Origin: Agrobacterium sp. AGB01
GTDB lineage: Bacteria; Pseudomonadota; Alphaproteobacteria; Rhizobiales; Rhizobiaceae
Assembly (NCBI RefSeq): GCF_014851585.1
Contig: NZ_JACVAB010000002.1
Location: 558,001 to 622,000, forward strand
DNA length: 64,000 nucleotides
Reading direction: 5' to 3'
Shown: positions 25,593 through 35,496 of the stretch, piece after piece
Layout: every line of letters begins with the position of its first letter
Numbering within the stretch: position 1 is the stretch's first letter
Translations under genes and position numbers: made by a program
The notes under the pieces: generated by a model
What the model was told of the DNA's origin: nothing
Seen by the model: only the letters and a program-made list of their open reading frames with translations
Databases searched by the model: none

Positions 25593-27662
25593 TCAGCGAC
25601 CTTCACGCCACCACACGGCGGCAAAGGCAAACAGCAGCACGCCCAATCCCGCAAAACCGGCAAACAGCGGCAGTGTGTTGACGCCGGTCAGCACCGTTTC
25701 ATTGGTCATGCTGATCAGTATGCGGTTGTTGTCGGGGACACGCACTTCACCGCGCACAGGCAAAATGTCCGGTAGGGTGAGACGGCCGTCATTGTCGGCA
25801 ACGCGGTGCACGCTGCCTTTTGTTTCTGCAGCCAGCGGCGCGAGTGTCTCGGTGGTTGAAATCATCGCCTTGAATTCCGGCGCATCAACGGCACCGACAT
25901 GCACCAGTGTTGTGAATTCGCCATTGGTGATTTCAAACAGGCCGGTTTCGTCCATGCGCTGTTCCAGCTTGTAAAGGCCGGGACCAGCTTCGGTAAACGC
26001 CATGGTTTCTGTTTTCCCGGATGGGAACTTGACGGTTGCCTGACCGGGATCATCGCCAATCGTCTGGCGGGTGACCTCAAGTGTGCGGCCATTGGCGCGG
26101 CCGGTGAGAGCCTCTTCTTCCAGTTCCGGCTCTTTCATCAGCCAGTGGGCAATGCGCCGGTAAAGCGACACGTGCGGACCGCCACCTTCAAAACCACGTG
26201 CCCACAGCCAGCCCTGATCGGACAGCAGCATGGCCACACGACCTTCGCCCTGACGGTTCAGCACCAGCAACGGATCCTGCCCATCGCCCAGCATCACTGT
26301 CTGGCCGGCCGGAGGATCAACACTGACGGTGCGGAACCAGCGACCCCAGGCCGGCGGTTCATCACCAGAGCCTTCAAGACCGCGCGTGACCGGATGTTTT
26401 TTGCCCGCTTCAGACAGGCGAGGGTAGAAGGCGGAATTGTGCATCTGGCCGGTCGGATTGGCTGGCAGAACACTGGCAAGCGGCGTTAGGGCAATGGAAT
26501 CCTGTCCGGCATGTTCTGGCCCCGCCGCAATCAGAAGGGCGCCGCCCTTTTCGACATATTGGGCGATGTAATCATAATACAGGATCGGCAGTACGCCGCG
26601 ATGCTGGTAACGGTCGAAAATGATCAGGTCGAAATCCTCGATCTTTTCAACAAAAAGCTCACGGGTCGGGAAGGCAATCAGCGACAACTCGTTGATCGGG
26701 GTACCATCCTGCTTTTCCGGAGGGCGCAGAATGGTAAAATGAACGAGGTCAACCGAAGCGTCGGATTTCAGCAGATTGCGCCATGCGCGTTCCCCGGCAT
26801 GGGGCTCACCCGAAACCAGAAGCACACGCAGGTTCTGGCGAATGCCCTCAATCAGATGCACAGCGCGGTTGTTGGCTGTGGTGACTTCGCCTGGCAGTTC
26901 GGCGACCGAGAATTCCATGACGTTGTTGCCACCACGTGGCACCTTGAAATCGAACGGTGTTGGTTGTCCGGGCGTTGCCTGTACCTTTGCCAGTTCTTCG
27001 CCATTCATGCGGATGGTGACTTCTGCCGGGCCGCGCTGGCTGCGGCCGTCATCAAACACCCGGAAGGTCAGTTGCTGGTTTTCGTTGACGATGCCGAAGC
27101 GCGGTGCACGGACAACTTCGATACGCCGGTCAAACTCGTCCGCCTTGCCGGTGATCAAGCCATGGATCGGCGCCTTGAAACCAAGGTCCTGACCGGGGTT
27201 TGGAATGTCATGGATCTGGCCGTCGCTGAGGAAAATGGCACCGCCAACCCGTGACGGCGAAACATCTGATATTGCGGAATTGAGCGAGGAAAACAGGCGT
27301 GTCGATGGCGTATCGCTGGTGCCATCATCCTGCACCTCGACAATACGTGGCTCTATGCGCGGAAATCTGGACAGACGATCCTGCAACTGCGCCAGTGCGT
27401 CATCGGTCATCTTTGTACGCTCAGCCGTATCCTGGCTTTGCGAACGGTCAACGATGACAGGCACAATGGTTGAAAGCTGCTCACGCTCCTCTTGCGTCAG
27501 AAGCGGATTGAGAATGGCAAGCAGCAGGGCGGCAAGCGCAATACCGCGCAGCCATGCGCCGCGCACACCACGCCACAGTCCGAGGACGAACAGCAACAGC
27601 GCTGCAACGGCGAGTATGATAATGGCAAACCACGGCAGGAAGGGAGCAAAAGTCAGTGTCAT
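25593..27662 (-). CDS. Membrane protein with vWA-like and glutamine-amidotransferase-like regions
   Basis: 689 residues from the ATG at 27662, one base after the upstream stop. Two N-terminal helices (residues 6-28 and 36-52) are followed by a von Willebrand A-like region that keeps the MIDAS motif DRSQS (in VPVIVDRSQSQDT), then a region resembling class I amidotransferases (LLVSGEPHAGERAWRNLL and GGALLIAAGPEHAGQDS) without a clear catalytic Cys, and a C-terminal helix (LFAGFAGLGVLLFAFAAVWW). Last gene of the MoxR operon. Most of the protein is probably periplasmic. Function unknown. Confidence 0.82.
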   Translation of the reverse strand: MTLTFAPFLPWFAIIILAVAALLLFVLGLWRGVRGAWLRGIALAALLLAILNPLLTQEEREQLSTIVPVIVDRSQSQDTAERTKMTDDALAQLQDRLSRFPRIEPRIVEVQDDGTSDTPSTRLFSSLNSAISDVSPSRVGGAIFLSDGQIHDIPNPGQDLGFKAPIHGLITGKADEFDRRIEVVRAPRFGIVNENQQLTFRVFDDGRSQRGPAEVTIRMNGEELAKVQATPGQPTPFDFKVPRGGNNVMEFSVAELPGEVTTANNRAVHLIEGIRQNLRVLLVSGEPHAGERAWRNLLKSDASVDLVHFTILRPPEKQDGTPINELSLIAFPTRELFVEKIEDFDLIIFDRYQHRGVLPILYYDYIAQYVEKGGALLIAAGPEHAGQDSIALTPLASVLPANPTGQMHNSAFYPRLSEAGKKHPVTRGLEGSGDEPPAWGRWFRTVSVDPPAGQTVMLGDGQDPLLVLNRQGEGRVAMLLSDQGWLWARGFEGGGPHVSLYRRIAHWLMKEPELEEEALTGRANGRTLEVTRQTIGDDPGQATVKFPSGKTETMAFTEAGPGLYKLEQRMDETGLFEITNGEFTTLVHVGAVDAPEFKAMISTTETLAPLAAETKGSVHRVADNDGRLTLPDILPVRGEVRVPDNNRILISMTNETVLTGVNTLPLFAGFAGLGVLLFAFAAVWWREGR

Positions 27663-27663
27663 A

Positions 27664-30474
27664 TCATTGCCCCAGTCTTTCCAGCAGGGCAGGCACATGG
27701 ACCTGATCTGCCTTGTAGTTGCCGGTCAGCATATACATCATGATGTTCACGCCAGAGCGGAACGCATGTTCACGCTGCACTTCATCCGGAGGCACGGTTG
27801 GTAGCGAAGGCGCACCATTGTCATCGATCGCCCATGCGCCCGCAAAATCATTGCCGGTGATCAGAATGGGTGTCACGCCATCGCCCGACGAAGACAGGCC
27901 GGACGTGGTCTTGCCGGAATCCTGACGGGATTCGACCCATAGCGGGCTGCCGTTGTAACGGCCGGGAAAGTTGGTCAGCAAATAGAACGAACGGGTCAGT
28001 ACGTGATCTTCCGGTGTTGGTTCCAACGGTGGGATGTCGATATTGGCGAGAATGGCCTGAAGGCGTTCGCCATTGGCACTGGTACCACCACCGTTGCCCA
28101 GCGAGGTGAATTGGTCGCGTGTGTCAAACAGCACAGTGCCCCCGGCGCGCATATAAGCGTCGATTCGGGAAATCGCGGCACTGGATGGCATCGGTGCGGT
28201 GGCAGAAATGGGCCAATAGATGATCGGATAAAAGGACAATTCATCCTTTGAGATATCAAGACCAACCGGTGCGCCGGGTTCCAGCGTCGTGCGCCAGGTC
28301 AGGAACTCGCTCAAGCCCTGCAGACCACGTTTTGAGATGTCATCGACATCACTTTCACCCGTGATGACGTAAGCGAGGTGCGTGGTGTCGAGGCGTTCGA
28401 AAATCGCTTCATCGCCGGGTTTCGGATCATCAGCACGGGCCGTGTCAGGTGCCAGCAATGACAGTGCGGCCATGGAGGCAAGCATCACGGCAGCGGCCGA
28501 TCCTCTGGCACGGGGAAGACGGGCAAAGGCACCATTCATGAATAGCATGATCAGGCTGTCGGCGATCAACAACAGGAATGCCGCGATGAACAGAGCGGGG
28601 CGCAGGGAGTGGGCTGTTTCGCCGATCAACCCTTCACGCAGCACAGGCACATTGGCAAGCGAGGCATCCAGCGGCGCAAGTTTTGCACCTGCCGGCAAAA
28701 GGTTGAGGGCCACAAAGCCATCCTCTGTGCCGTATAGGCCAGGTGGGGTTTCGAAATTTGCAATCGGCGTCTGGCCAGGACGGTTTTCCAGCGGTCGTGC
28801 CGTACCTGTTTCCGTGGTCAGTGTGCCATCTGCCATCAGCAGGCGATAAGGGGCAAGGCTGCCAACGGCGCTGCCTTCTGCGGTTGCTCCGGCGGCTTTT
28901 GACAATTGTACGAGACGGCGTAGCATTTCCACGAAATGTCCAGAAATCGGCAGGTCCGACCATGTGGCTTCCGCACTGATGTGGAACAGCACGATGCGGC
29001 CAGCGCCGCTTTCACGCATGGTCACCAATGGCGTTCCATCGGCAAGGCTTGCCCATGTCCGTTCGGCGAGATCAGGCGTTGGTTCTGCGAGCACCTGACG
29101 TTTGACCAGTACACCGTCGGCTTTTGGCATGCCCGCGAACGCACCGAAGTTCGGGAAATCGGCAAGCGGCTGTGGTTCTGCCCATGACAGAGCACCGCCG
29201 AGTGTACGTTCACCCTGACGAAGCGTAACCGGTACAAGCGGGTCATCAGCTGGGGCTGCAGCAAGGCGTGGGCCAGCAAAACGGATCAAGGTACCGCCAC
29301 GCTGCAACCAGCGTTGTAGCGGCTCATAGGTTTCGGCAGGCAGGCGGCCAATGTCAGCCATGACGATGACGGATGGGTTGGCCTGCAGGATTTCAGGTAT
29401 GGCAACCGAAAGGTCAGGCTGACGCTGCTCGATCAGGTCGGCGTAGGGTTGCAGGGCGCGGCTGATGTAAAACAGGGGCAGCAGCAGCGGCTGGAAGTCG
29501 CTGCCGGTATCGCCGGCAAGCAGTGCGACACGGCGACGGCGAAAACCATCATCCAGCAAATGCACGGAACCTGCTGTTGACAGTCCTTCAATCGACAGAC
29601 GGGCGAAATCGTTACGCAGTTCGAAAGGCGCTTCGATGGTGCCGGTGGCCTCATCAGCGCCAGCAGCAAAAGCTGCTGTTCCAGTGCCAAGTGTGCGGCC
29701 CTGACTATCCTGCGCATTCACCGTCAGATTTTCTGCATCTGTCGTATTCAGGCGGGCAATGGAAAGCGACATAGAATCGGCGCCGTTGGTAGCGGACGTA
29801 ATGGCGGAAATCTGTTTGCCGTCACCTTCGATCAGCCGCAGTTCCGAAGGCGAGAGGCTGGCAAGATCAGCCAGCGCATCCTGATCCGTTGGCGTTGCAA
29901 TGCCATCTGCGACAAAAACGAGTGTGCCGGGCGAGGTGCCGTTCAATGCCTCGGTCACGGATTCTGCTGTCTTGAACCGGTCTGGAACCAGAGGTCGCGG
30001 TTTTGCAGCGGCCAGTTTTTCGCGAGCGACGGCCGCAGTTGTGGGCACGGCGTCATTGTTGGTTTCGGCGGTAAAGCTGATCGAAACCGGCACATCGGCT
30101 CGCTCGGCATCGTCAATGATCGCCGATACGGTCTGCACGCGGCGTTCCCAGTCAATCGATGTCGCCCAGCCATTATCGACCACCAACACCAGCGGACCAC
30201 CACTGGCCACGGATGTGTTGCGCGGGTTAAGGACGGGATCGGCCAGTGCCAGAATGACCAAGGCCGCCAGAACCATTCGCAGCAAGGTTAGCCACCAGGG
30301 ACTTTGCGACGGCGTTTCCTCACGCTTCAATACCGTGGCAAGGATTTTGAGCGGTGGAAAGACCTCCGCCTTGGGACGTGGCGGTGTCAGACGCAACAGC
30401 CACCAGATGGCGGGCAGGGCAGCGAGACCAATGAGAATATAGGGATTGGTGAACAGGAAAGGCAGAGCGCTCAT
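27664..30474 (-). CDS. BatA-like membrane protein with C-terminal DUF4159
   Basis: 936 residues. The N-terminus has the two closely spaced helices of BatA proteins (YILIGLAALPAIWWLLRL and a second at about 62-82), then a vWA-like region whose MIDAS has decayed (LVVDNGWAT where DxSxS is expected), a long beta-rich middle, a helix at about 640-660 (LFIAAFLLLIADSLIMLFM), another hydrophobic stretch, and a C-terminal DUF4159 domain (from about 700: YVITGESDVDDIS ...). It overlaps the DUF58 gene by four bases and is one base from the next. The family accompanies MoxR ATPases; it may assemble or fold an envelope complex. Confidence 0.85.
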   Translation of the reverse strand: MSALPFLFTNPYILIGLAALPAIWWLLRLTPPRPKAEVFPPLKILATVLKREETPSQSPWWLTLLRMVLAALVILALADPVLNPRNTSVASGGPLVLVVDNGWATSIDWERRVQTVSAIIDDAERADVPVSISFTAETNNDAVPTTAAVAREKLAAAKPRPLVPDRFKTAESVTEALNGTSPGTLVFVADGIATPTDQDALADLASLSPSELRLIEGDGKQISAITSATNGADSMSLSIARLNTTDAENLTVNAQDSQGRTLGTGTAAFAAGADEATGTIEAPFELRNDFARLSIEGLSTAGSVHLLDDGFRRRRVALLAGDTGSDFQPLLLPLFYISRALQPYADLIEQRQPDLSVAIPEILQANPSVIVMADIGRLPAETYEPLQRWLQRGGTLIRFAGPRLAAAPADDPLVPVTLRQGERTLGGALSWAEPQPLADFPNFGAFAGMPKADGVLVKRQVLAEPTPDLAERTWASLADGTPLVTMRESGAGRIVLFHISAEATWSDLPISGHFVEMLRRLVQLSKAAGATAEGSAVGSLAPYRLLMADGTLTTETGTARPLENRPGQTPIANFETPPGLYGTEDGFVALNLLPAGAKLAPLDASLANVPVLREGLIGETAHSLRPALFIAAFLLLIADSLIMLFMNGAFARLPRARGSAAAVMLASMAALSLLAPDTARADDPKPGDEAIFERLDTTHLAYVITGESDVDDISKRGLQGLSEFLTWRTTLEPGAPVGLDISKDELSFYPIIYWPISATAPMPSSAAISRIDAYMRAGGTVLFDTRDQFTSLGNGGGTSANGERLQAILANIDIPPLEPTPEDHVLTRSFYLLTNFPGRYNGSPLWVESRQDSGKTTSGLSSSGDGVTPILITGNDFAGAWAIDDNGAPSLPTVPPDEVQREHAFRSGVNIMMYMLTGNYKADQVHVPALLERLGQ

Positions 30475-31391
30475 GTGCGACCTCCACCTACAGCACCGGC
30501 CGGAGAGCCGGACAGATACATGTGCATCGTCACCAGCGCTTCGGATGCCAGATGGTCGGTGCGGTGAAACACGAAATTCCAGCCCATGCGACGCAGTGCT
30601 GAACCAAGCGCATCACGGCGGGCAAAATAGGCGCGGGTATAATCCTGCTTGATGGTTTCGGCGCGGCCTGACACCAGCTTCTCACCGGTTTCGGGATCGG
30701 AAAATTCGGTTCTGCCGCTGTAGGGGAAGGTCTCTTCCGCAGGGTCGGCAATTTCCACAACATGCCCGCGTAAACCACGGCGTGCTAAGGGCGAAATACG
30801 CTCCATGACGCTTGCCGCATCATCCAGGAAGTCGCCGATCAGCACGATATCGCTTGCACCCTTGATCATGTTGGTTTCAGGCAGTCCACCAGTCATTGGT
30901 GCATGCATGAGGGCAGCAGCCAGTCGTTCGGCGGCGTTGCGGGCCGAGACCGGTTCCATGATGCCAGGACAACCAATCCGTTCACCCGAGCGGGCCAGAA
31001 TTTCCGCCAATGCCAGCATCAGCACCAACGCCCGGCTTTCTTTCGATACCGGTGACAGTGACGACTTGAACATCATCGATGGCGATAGATCAGCCCACAA
31101 CCATATTGTATGGGCTGCTTCCCATTCCCGGTCACGGACATAGGTATGATCGTCGCGGGCCGAACGGCGCCAGTCGATACGAGACAGGCTTTCACCCTCG
31201 GCATAGGGGCGGAATTGCCAGAAATTCTCGCCGATGCCACGTTTGCGGCGGCCGTGCCAGCCGGCAATCACGGTGTTGGCGATGCGTTTGGCTTCCACCA
31301 TACAATCCGGCACCAGACTTGCGCGCTGGCGCGCGCGCGCCAGAACCTCGGGGCCTGGGGTCTTCTCGACGATCTGACCAATGGATGCCAC
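30471..31391 (-). CDS. DUF58 (vWA-fold) protein of MoxR operon
   Basis: 306 residues with a GTG start and AAGGAG five bases upstream. The DUF58 core FRPYAEGESLSRIDWRRSAR (about residues 60-80) is clear, followed by a vWA fold with an intact MIDAS DLSPS in WADLSPSMMF. No signal peptide or membrane helix, so cytoplasmic. DUF58 proteins are standard partners of MoxR AAA ATPases. Overlaps the BatA-like gene by ATGA. Confidence 0.9.
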   Translation of the reverse strand: MASIGQIVEKTPGPEVLARARQRASLVPDCMVEAKRIANTVIAGWHGRRKRGIGENFWQFRPYAEGESLSRIDWRRSARDDHTYVRDREWEAAHTIWLWADLSPSMMFKSSLSPVSKESRALVLMLALAEILARSGERIGCPGIMEPVSARNAAERLAAALMHAPMTGGLPETNMIKGASDIVLIGDFLDDAASVMERISPLARRGLRGHVVEIADPAEETFPYSGRTEFSDPETGEKLVSGRAETIKQDYTRAYFARRDALGSALRRMGWNFVFHRTDHLASEALVTMHMYLSGSPAGAVGGGRT

Positions 31392-31417
31392 TTGCGCTCC
31401 TTTTCTGCCCTTAAGGG

Positions 31418-32428
31418 TCAGCCTTTGGCCTGCGCCACAAGTCCTGCAATTACATCACGAACCGACATGCCCTCTGCTCTCGCAGCGAAGGTCAATGCCA
31501 TACGGTGTTCCAGTACAGGTTCCGCAAGGGCATAAACATCGTCCAGCGATGGTGCGAGACGGCCTTCGTAGAGCGCACGCGCACGCGCCGTCAGCATCAG
31601 GGACTGACCGGCACGTGGGCCTGGACCCCAGGCGACATTCTTGTCGGTCAGTGCATTGCCGTGACCGGGACGTGCCGAACGCACCAGCGACAGGATGCCA
31701 TCAACAACCTTATCGCTGACCGGCATCTGGCGAATGAGGGTCTGGATTTCTATCAGGCGTTCCGCATCAATCACGCGACGTGCTTCACCTGATGTGGTGC
31801 CGGTGGTGTCAAGCAGGATCTGGCGCTCGGCGGCAAGGTCCGGATAATCAACGTCTACCTGTAGAAGGAAGCGGTCAAGTTGGGCTTCTGGAAGCGGGTA
31901 GGTGCCTTCCTGCTCCAGTGGGTTCTGGGTGGCCAGAACGTGGAATGGTTTGGGCAGATCATAACGCTGGCCAGCGACTGTGATGTGGTATTCCTGCATG
32001 GATTGCAGCAAAGCGGACTGTGTACGCGGGCTGGCGCGGTTGATTTCGTCGGCCATCAACAGCTGCGCAAAGACGGGTCCCTTGATGAAGCGGAAAGAGC
32101 GGCGCCCGCTCTCGTCCTGGTCCATCACTTCCGAGCCGACAATATCTGACGGCATGAGGTCGGGCGTAAACTGGATACGATTGGCATCAAGGCCAAGTGT
32201 CGTGCCGAGCGTCGTCACCAGCTTTGTCTTGGCAAGGCCGGGAACACCGACCAGCAGCGCATGACCGCCGGACAAAATGGCGAGCAAGGTGTTCTGGACA
32301 ACTTTTTCCTGACCGAAAATTACCTTGGAAACATCAGCCCGGATGGCTGCAATATCTGCCAGCGCCTTTTCGGCTGCCGCGATAATCGCCTTTTCATCGA
32401 GGGCTTCGCTGGTGTTCATCATGCCCAT
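31418..32428 (-). CDS. MoxR-family AAA+ ATPase
   Basis: 336 residues. Walker A GVPGLAKT (about residues 60-67), Walker B LLMADEINRA, followed by SPRTQSALLQSMQE and the sensor segment ATQNPLEQEGTYPLPEAQLD, all typical of MoxR. The family acts as a chaperone-like motor for metal insertion or assembly of protein complexes with vWA partners, here the three downstream genes. GGAG lies before the ATG. First gene of the operon; divergent from the DUF1285 gene across about 280 bases that hold no gene I can see. Confidence 0.93.
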   Translation of the reverse strand: MGMMNTSEALDEKAIIAAAEKALADIAAIRADVSKVIFGQEKVVQNTLLAILSGGHALLVGVPGLAKTKLVTTLGTTLGLDANRIQFTPDLMPSDIVGSEVMDQDESGRRSFRFIKGPVFAQLLMADEINRASPRTQSALLQSMQEYHITVAGQRYDLPKPFHVLATQNPLEQEGTYPLPEAQLDRFLLQVDVDYPDLAAERQILLDTTGTTSGEARRVIDAERLIEIQTLIRQMPVSDKVVDGILSLVRSARPGHGNALTDKNVAWGPGPRAGQSLMLTARARALYEGRLAPSLDDVYALAEPVLEHRMALTFAARAEGMSVRDVIAGLVAQAKG

Positions 32429-32711
32429 GTCGCTCTCCTCAACATTTTCATCGAACCGTTCGGCTCATCCTGCGGTTCCGGCGAATCGTGGCTTTAAATC
32501 ACGTTTCGGTTCATCATATCCAAGTAACGTGCTGTAAGTCATTGTTTTATCGTACGCCGTGACCGCAAAACCGCTGCACGCTGGTACGCGGCATACTTTA
32601 AGACGTTTTCTGCACTGCATATAGCTTATTGCCATCCTGACGGCTGACAAGCGTGTTTCAAATGACTATCTCGTTACTCATGTTCCATTACGTGTAAAGC
32701 GGGACTCGAAT

Positions 32712-33335
32712 ATGGCAAGCGAAACGATAAATTCGGCGAAAGATGCGGCAGGTCTTGCTGCCCTGATTTCTCGCGCAGCTGAGCAAACCGGCGATAAACC
32801 GCGCGGGCCGGCCCCAGTCGAGCGCTGGAATCCACCATTTTGTGGTGATCTCGACATGGAAATCAGGGCGGATGGCACCTGGTTTTATATGGGCACGCCC
32901 ATTGGCCGTGCGCCGCTGGTACGGCTGTTTTCCACTGTTTTGCGAAAAGACGAAGATGGTAAAACATATCTTGTGACGCCTGTGGAAAAAGTCGGCATCA
33001 AGGTGGTGGATGCACCGTTTCTTGCTGTCGAGATGATGGTGACGAACGAGGGTGGCAAACAGCAACTGACATTCCGGACCAATGTGGGGGATGTAGTGGC
33101 TGTTGGAAAAGATAATCCGCTCCGTTTTGAAATCCACGGTGAAAATCACGAATTGAAACCCTATCTGCTGGTCCGAGGCCGGCTTGAAGCCCTGGTTTCA
33201 AGAGCGGTTATGTATGATCTGGCAGCACTAGGAGAGTCGATGGACATCAACGGTACCGAGATGTTCTGCGTTCGATCAGGTGACGATGTTTTTCCAGTCA
33301 TGCCGATGAATGAACTGGATATGTTGTCGAAATGA
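32712..33335 (+). CDS. DUF1285 family protein
   Basis: 207 residues, soluble. The family segments WNPPFCGDLDMEIRADGTW and FYMGTPIGRAPLVRLFSTVL near residues 38-75 mark DUF1285. Function unknown; the family is often near Nudix and CCA-adding genes in Rhizobiales, as here. First gene of a three-gene operon joined by ATGA overlaps. Confidence 0.85.
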   Translation: MASETINSAKDAAGLAALISRAAEQTGDKPRGPAPVERWNPPFCGDLDMEIRADGTWFYMGTPIGRAPLVRLFSTVLRKDEDGKTYLVTPVEKVGIKVVDAPFLAVEMMVTNEGGKQQLTFRTNVGDVVAVGKDNPLRFEIHGENHELKPYLLVRGRLEALVSRAVMYDLAALGESMDINGTEMFCVRSGDDVFPVMPMNELDMLSK

Positions 33336-33964
33336 GTGATGTGATGCAGTTTTCCGCGGGCGAATTTCGCCGTCGCGTGCTCTCGATGAATGAAGACGCT
33401 TTCGAGACGGCGGGTGTGAATGGCGACCACCGTTTGAACCCTGCCGTGCGCTTTTCCATTGATGGCGTCAAACTGAAGGATGCGGCCGTGCTGGTGCCTG
33501 TCGTCGACGACGGCAATGAGGCGCGGGTGATTTTTACACAGCGCACATCGACGCTGCGCAAACATTCCGGGCAGATAGCCTTTCCCGGTGGCGGTATCGA
33601 TGAAGAAGATGAAAATGCCGAAATTGCTGCGCTGCGGGAGGCTGAAGAAGAAATAGGGCTGCCACGTTCCTTTGTGGAGCCGTTGGCCGTTTTGCCGGAT
33701 TACGTGTCCGGCACGGGTTTCCGCATCAAGCCTGTTCTGTCTGTTGTAAAACCCGGTTTTGATCTGGTCCTCAACCCGGCAGAGGTTGATGAGGTATTTG
33801 AAGTACCGCTGTCTTTTCTGATGAATCCCGACAATCACGTGCTTGCCAGCCGGATGTTTCAGGGCCATGAGAGGCACTTCTACGAGATGCCTTACGGCGA
33901 ACGTTACATATGGGGCATTACGGCGGGTATCGTCCGCATGATTTATGAAAGGCTATACGCATGA
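33332..33964 (+). CDS. Nudix hydrolase, CoA-pyrophosphatase (NudL) type
   Basis: 210 residues. The Nudix box GGGIDEEDENAEIAALREAE with EEIG following is intact, and the N-terminal LRKHSGQIAFPGGGID block is the extra signature of CoA diphosphatases (UPF0035), which cleave coenzyme A to phosphopantetheine and adenosine-3',5'-bisphosphate. Overlaps both neighbours by four bases. Confidence 0.9.
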   Translation: MSDVMQFSAGEFRRRVLSMNEDAFETAGVNGDHRLNPAVRFSIDGVKLKDAAVLVPVVDDGNEARVIFTQRTSTLRKHSGQIAFPGGGIDEEDENAEIAALREAEEEIGLPRSFVEPLAVLPDYVSGTGFRIKPVLSVVKPGFDLVLNPAEVDEVFEVPLSFLMNPDNHVLASRMFQGHERHFYEMPYGERYIWGITAGIVRMIYERLYA

Positions 33965-35217
33965 ACAGCATTGCCGGGCAGGACTGGTTTTCCAAACCGG
34001 CCCTTCAGCGCATTCTTGGTCTGCTGAACGCTGATGGCGGCGAGGCAAGGATTGTGGGGGGCGCAATCCGCAATGCTCTTATGGATATGCCGGTTGGCGA
34101 TATCGATATTGCCACGACATTGCTGCCGCAGGACGTGGTGGAACGGGCGAAAGATGCGGGAATCAAATCCGTCCCGACAGGTATTGAGCATGGCACCGTC
34201 ACGCTGGTTCTGGAGGGGGAAGGTTACGAGGTAACCACCCTGCGCCGCGACGTGGCGACTGACGGCCGACGTGCTGATGTTGCGTTCGGAACCGACTGGC
34301 AGATTGATGCCGAGCGCCGAGATCTGACAATCAACGGCCTGTACGCCGATGTCGAAGGCAACGTTATCGACCTTATCAATGGTCTTCCAGACATTGAAAC
34401 TCGAACCGTGCGCTTTATTGGCGATGCGGCAACCCGGGTGGCGGAAGACTATCTGCGTGTACTGCGCTTCTTCCGGTTTTTTGCCTGGTATGGGTCCGGT
34501 CGTCCAGACGCGGACGGGCTCCGGGCAAGCGCACGTGCCAAAGACAAGCTGTCGACCCTGTCGGCCGAGCGTGTTTGGAGCGAGTTGAAGAAACTGTTGT
34601 CCGCACCGGATCCGTCGCGTTCGCTTTTGTGGATGAGGCAGTCTGGCGTTCTGGCGCAGGTGCTGCCGGAGACGGAAAAGTGGGGCATCGATTCTATACA
34701 TGGCCTCGTTGCTGCCGAGCAGTCTTTGAACTGGTCGGTCGACCCGTTGATACGCCTTGCGGCGATTATCCCGCCTGACGTGGCAAGAGTTGAAGCCATG
34801 GCCAGCAGGCTGCGGATGTCGAAAAACGAAACCAACCGGCTGTTGTTGTGGGCGGGTGCCCAGACACCGGACGCTACCATGGCAGAAACGGCGCTTGATC
34901 GTCTAATTTATCGGCAGGGTAAGGATGGCGTGGTAATGCGGCTGAAACTTGCGCTGGCTTCGGCCCGTGCTGATGTGTCGGCGGGTGAAGAGGCGATGCG
35001 CAAAGTCGCCCGGCTATCGACGCTCAACAATCGAGCGAACGCATTTGTCAAACCGGCTTTTCCGTTGACCGGTGCCGATGTGCTGGCAGAAGGCGTTGCT
35101 GCAGGACCGCGTGTGGGCGAGGTGCTTTCTGCGCTGGAAGACAAGTGGGTTGAGGTCAACTTCTCACTTGATCGGGCGGCACTAACCGCCCGATTGAAAA
35201 CCATGCTGCAGGATTAA
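33961..35217 (+). CDS. CCA-adding tRNA nucleotidyltransferase / poly(A) polymerase family
   Basis: 418 residues. The class II nucleotidyltransferase head is visible: VGGAIRNALMDMPVGDIDIA with the GGxxR and DxD metal motif, then TLRRDVATDGRRADVAF and RRDLTINGLYADVEG. The rest is a helical body. The enzyme adds or repairs CCA at tRNA 3' ends; poly(A) polymerase activity cannot be excluded from sequence. Last gene of the DUF1285 operon. Confidence 0.92.
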   Translation: MNSIAGQDWFSKPALQRILGLLNADGGEARIVGGAIRNALMDMPVGDIDIATTLLPQDVVERAKDAGIKSVPTGIEHGTVTLVLEGEGYEVTTLRRDVATDGRRADVAFGTDWQIDAERRDLTINGLYADVEGNVIDLINGLPDIETRTVRFIGDAATRVAEDYLRVLRFFRFFAWYGSGRPDADGLRASARAKDKLSTLSAERVWSELKKLLSAPDPSRSLLWMRQSGVLAQVLPETEKWGIDSIHGLVAAEQSLNWSVDPLIRLAAIIPPDVARVEAMASRLRMSKNETNRLLLWAGAQTPDATMAETALDRLIYRQGKDGVVMRLKLALASARADVSAGEEAMRKVARLSTLNNRANAFVKPAFPLTGADVLAEGVAAGPRVGEVLSALEDKWVEVNFSLDRAALTARLKTMLQD

Positions 35218-35220
35218 AAG

Positions 35221-35406
35221 TCAGGCCGCGTTCGCTTCGCTGCGAATGCGCGCCTTGATGTTCTCAACCATGTTTTCGCGAATAATCGTTTCACCATGAG
35301 CGGTGCGCATGTGCTCAACTGTACGGCGCACCACTTCGGCGTCGTCGTCGGCGCGTGTGTGCCATGCGCAACCGGGCACCAGTGTGCCACATTCAAATAG
35401 TCGCAT
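35221..35406 (-). CDS. DUF1059 family small protein
   Basis: 61 residues: two Cys (FECGTLVPGCAWHTRADDD) and the helix VRRTVEHMRTAHGE with a His at its end, the pattern of DUF1059 and suggestive of a metal site. Function unknown. AGGGAGTTTC precedes the ATG. Convergent with the CCA-adding gene, 3 bases from its stop. Confidence 0.85.
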   Translation of the reverse strand: MRLFECGTLVPGCAWHTRADDDAEVVRRTVEHMRTAHGETIIRENMVENIKARIRSEANAA

Positions 35407-35496
35407 TTTGAAACTCCCTGTTAAGAAGGCAGGGAAGAAAGCCAGATTTTTAGCCCTGCCTGTTATGTAACGAGCTGTTACCGGTTATATTCCGGC

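Noticed and set aside
31315..31345. Alternating GC tract (gcgcgcgcgcgc) as a Z-DNA or repeat signal
   Set aside because: Lies in the coding region of the DUF58 gene as a run of Ala/Arg codons; short and explained by composition.
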